Source: Epinephelus fuscoguttatus (lineage: Eukaryota > Chordata > Actinopteri > Perciformes > Serranidae). From it: a DNA stretch of 64,000 bases. The notes below the pieces were generated by a model that did not search any database, was not told the DNA's origin, and saw only the letters and a program-made list of their open reading frames with translations. Both the position numbers and the translations under genes were made by a program. The DNA is taken from positions 32,664,996 to 32,728,995 of the forward strand of contig NC_064756.1 of the NCBI RefSeq assembly GCF_011397635.1, written 5' to 3'. Positions 61,234 through 64,000 of this stretch are shown piece after piece. Numbering within the stretch: the stretch's first letter is position 1; each line of letters opens with the position of its first letter.

Positions 61234-62381
61234 ATGAGCATGGAAGATTATGACTACCTGTTCAAAATAGTTCTGATAGGAAATGCTGGAGTTGGGAAGA
61301 CATGTCTCGTCCGGCGCTTTACTCAGGTTTGTATAAGTCTGAGTGTGTGAGTTTAGAGATGTTGACTTACATAGTATTACAATACCAGACTGTGTATTTA
61401 TGTTTTTATTTTAGGGCCTTTTCCCACCTGGACAGGGGGCTACTATCGGAGTAGATTTTATGATTAAAACGGTGGAAATCAAAGGGGAGAAGGTCAAGGT
61501 ACTGAAAGATTACAGTTATTTTTTAACACATAACATGAGACGCCTTTATGTTTTGCTATAGTTGCTCATTGCAGATATTGTGGTTTGCAGCTGCAGATAT
61601 GGGACACAGCTGGACAGGAGAGATTTCGCTCCATTACTCAGAGTTATTACCGTAGTGCCAACGCCCTCATTCTTACGTATGACATTACCTGTGAGGACTC
61701 CTTCAGGTGCCTTCCAGAGTGGCTGAGGGAGATTGAGCAGTATGCCAACAACCAGGTGGTGACTATATTAGTCGGTAAGAAGTCTGACTTTGTACATTAA
61801 TAACAGATGGACCTCTTTCATCATCGGGCTCATTGTTCATTATGAGAATGCTGTGAATAATAGTGTACACCGGAACTGGCCTGGTTTTCAGAGCCCGCTT
61901 GGCGAGCTGATGTCAGAGGCAGTTTCTGAATAGACTTGCAAACGTCAAAGCCAGTTTTTGTTAACATAAAGAAATCATTTTTGTCTGGAATTTAAAGCTC
62001 ATACACTGTCTTTGCTTACATGCACACACATACCTCCTCCACTTCAGAAAGACAGTCTGTGTTGTGATGCAAGATGCCACATTCCTGCTTGTTACATGTA
62101 TTGACATATGCATGTTATATGTCTTTCCAGGTAATAAAATAGATCTGGCAGAGAAGAGAGAGGTTCTCAGACAGAGGGCTGAAGACTTCGCCGAGGCTCA
62201 GAGCATGCTGTATCTAGAGACCTCGGCCAAAGAGTCTGACAATGTTGAGAAACTTTTCCTCGACCTGGCCTGCGAACTCATTCGAGAGGCCAAGCAGAAC
62301 AAGCTTGACAACAACGACACTGCCCCGATGCCCGGTGAGGGTAAAACCATCAGTTACTTGAGCTGCTGCAACCTCAATTAG
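61234..62381 (+). CDS. rab30: Rab30 small GTPase
   Basis: Four coding exons, 61234-61326, 61415-61498, 61591-61774 and 62131-62381, give 203 residues, the human RAB30 length. The start [20 protein letters not shown] is nearly identical to the human one. All GTPase motifs are intact: P-loop GNAGVGKT (16-23), switch I Thr41 in ATIGVDF, DTAGQE (64-69), NKID (122-125, split by the last intron within the preceding Gly) and ETSAK. The C-terminal CCNLN corresponds to the human CCNFN, whose paired cysteines carry geranylgeranyl groups. Rab30 acts at the Golgi, in Golgi integrity and membrane traffic, and marks autophagosomes around group A streptococci in human cells. It sits beside ndufc2 and thrsp as in human 11q14. 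Confidence 0.97.
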
Positions 62382-64000
62382 AGAGAGCTCAGCCCTCTGG
62401 CCGTGGTAACTCAGTAGCCATTGACTGTAGAGGGCAGATGGCCGAGCCCCAATGCCTCCGTCCCTCTGAAATGGCATAAAGCCACTTCTTAATCCTGTCA
62501 TTTCCAATCCCATGCCTTTTTAAAAGCTGTACAAGGGAGTTAGTCAACTTTAGTTTGGCCTTCCAGGAACAAGCATTTTAGATGCTGCCAGTATGGAGAA
62601 CATTGTCCTCAATGCAACAGGATGTAAAGAGTTGCCTGATGCATCCAGGAATCGGAGTAGGCTTCCATTTTGTTCTCCTCATGGTGAAATGGCAGACCTT
62701 TCCTATTTGGGCTTTAGGATCCATTGTCATTAAACATCAATATTCACCAGCAGTATTACGTGAGTAAAAAGTTCGACCAGGTATTTTGTTACAGATTCTA
62801 CATAGCTGACAACAGGTGTCATGATCATCGGAGGTTATCAGTAAATGGTAACACTATGTTTACATACACTACATTTTTGAGATGACATAGTCTGATCAAG
62901 TTGCAAAAAAGTTTTGCAAGCTTACCCTAAAAATCTGTTGCACAATCATTTATTACCTTCTGGTTTCTTCTGCTCTGAGAATCGCATATGGTTTTATTAA
63001 TTGTCATAATCTCATTTCTGAGTAGTTATTTGCACCTGTCATTACAAACTGTGAAATATTTGTTCCCAATAGAAGGTTTTTACTTGCTGCTAAAATATGT
63101 TTTTGTGTCAGATAACAAACTGAAACACGTATAAATACTACATTGAAACAGTATTCTGTGATACCATTGTTATTTTTATTTTTAGCATACTTGCAGCGCT
63201 TGTGTTTAGTCAGTTGATATTGTATGAAGCAGTTTGAAAGGCCTCAGATATCGTCAGTCATCAGTAGAAATTATAAACGGTTTAATCAATTGACTTTTTT
63301 TATTTGACTGTCAGCTGTTTTTTTTAAATTTTAATTTCATCATAGACGTGAATATTTCTGCCTTTGTTGTTGCTGCCTAGCCATGAAATTGTATCACTTC
63401 TTATTTGTTCGAAGAGATATGTTCATGTAGTTTCGTATTTGACTTGTTGTACTTCATATGCTTTTATTGTGAAATTTCTTGATTGTCCAGCATGTTTTGC
63501 CATAATTTGTAGTGTCTAACTTTATCTTTCATATATTTGCCATAACTGTAATGTACTGTATTGCACAATGCCATATACTGCACACTTATTATTTTTATTG
63601 TAACATTTTGTCCTTTGTTGTACAGACTGTAGTACATCTTGGCACTTTGCTTTTATATTTTTTATTTTCAGTAATCCCTTTGTACAACCGGCGAGCATTT
63701 TGTTTTGCCTTTTACCTTAGATTTAACAGCAGTGACTTATTGTTAATCCCTTGCATTTTCTTGAAAACACAATATGGGAAATACAAAGGAAAACACTATT
63801 GGGATATTGTGCTTCTTTTCCTTTATGTGTACAAAGTAATACCTAAAAATACTCTGTATAACATTAAATAATTACACTAAATATTGTGTACTTGTCATGT
63901 TATTATTGCTTACAGCCAGTCATTACCGTGACTGTCCAGTACTGTAGTAAAGATCCTTATTCATTTGAACCTCCTAATTAACAAGTAACCTCTTGCCACG
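62382..64000 (+). other. rab30: rab30 3' UTR and downstream sequence
   Basis: Long T-rich non-coding sequence. ATTAAA at 63863-63868 is a possible polyadenylation signal, giving a 3' UTR of about 1.5 kb. ORFs in this stretch are T-rich and have no coding character. Confidence 0.5.

Overview
The window is vertebrate nuclear DNA from a teleost fish, probably a spiny-rayed (percomorph) species; the finer placement is a guess. The signs are spliced genes with GT-AG introns, fish-type protein sequences, L2-type LINEs and many short TIR or palindromic DNA-transposon remnants of teleost type. I see no operons, CRISPR arrays, rRNA or convincing tRNA genes.

Layout: (1) 1-7.1 kb, the last four coding exons and long 3' UTR of fndc3a (+), with a decayed L2 LINE in the intron before the first visible exon. 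(2) 9.8-14.9 kb, a two-exon motilin-receptor-type GPCR, mlnr (+). (3) 15-21.2 kb, an intergenic stretch without recognisable genes. (4) 21.3-40.7 kb, rcsd1/CapZIP-like (+), with a two-codon first exon followed by a 15.5-kb intron full of transposon remnants. (5) 42.1-47.1 kb, a homologue of human C3orf52/TTMP (+), seven exons, with a SEA-like ectodomain and a recent antisense L2 insertion next to exon 2. (6) 51.5-53.3 kb, a guanylate-cyclase-activating protein, guca1c-type (+), four exons. (7) 55.4-55.8 kb, thrsp/Spot14 (+), one exon, with a TATA box and a perfect D-box. (8) 56.3-58.6 kb, ndufc2 (-), three exons, convergent with thrsp. (9) 59.7-63.9 kb, rab30 (+), four coding exons and a long 3' UTR.

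The genes do not form one pathway. Their order is informative because fndc3a-mlnr matches human 13q14, c3orf52 and guca1c match 3q13, and thrsp-ndufc2-rab30 match 11q14. From memory these human blocks all lie on chicken chromosome 1, so the window looks like a compacted ancestral linkage group. rcsd1, on human 1q24, is the outlier.

Most notable points: a D-box about 30 bp from the thrsp TATA box; duplicated blocks flanking thrsp and arrayed inside ndufc2 intron 2; a canonical-looking SEA autocleavage motif in the C3orf52 homologue that the human protein appears to lack; an in-frame read-through of the mlnr exon 1 donor, as in truncated GHSR1b; and a young L2 within about 20 bp of a coding splice acceptor. 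I found no convincing wholly new system. Exon joins were worked out by hand from splice sites, reading phase and family resemblance.
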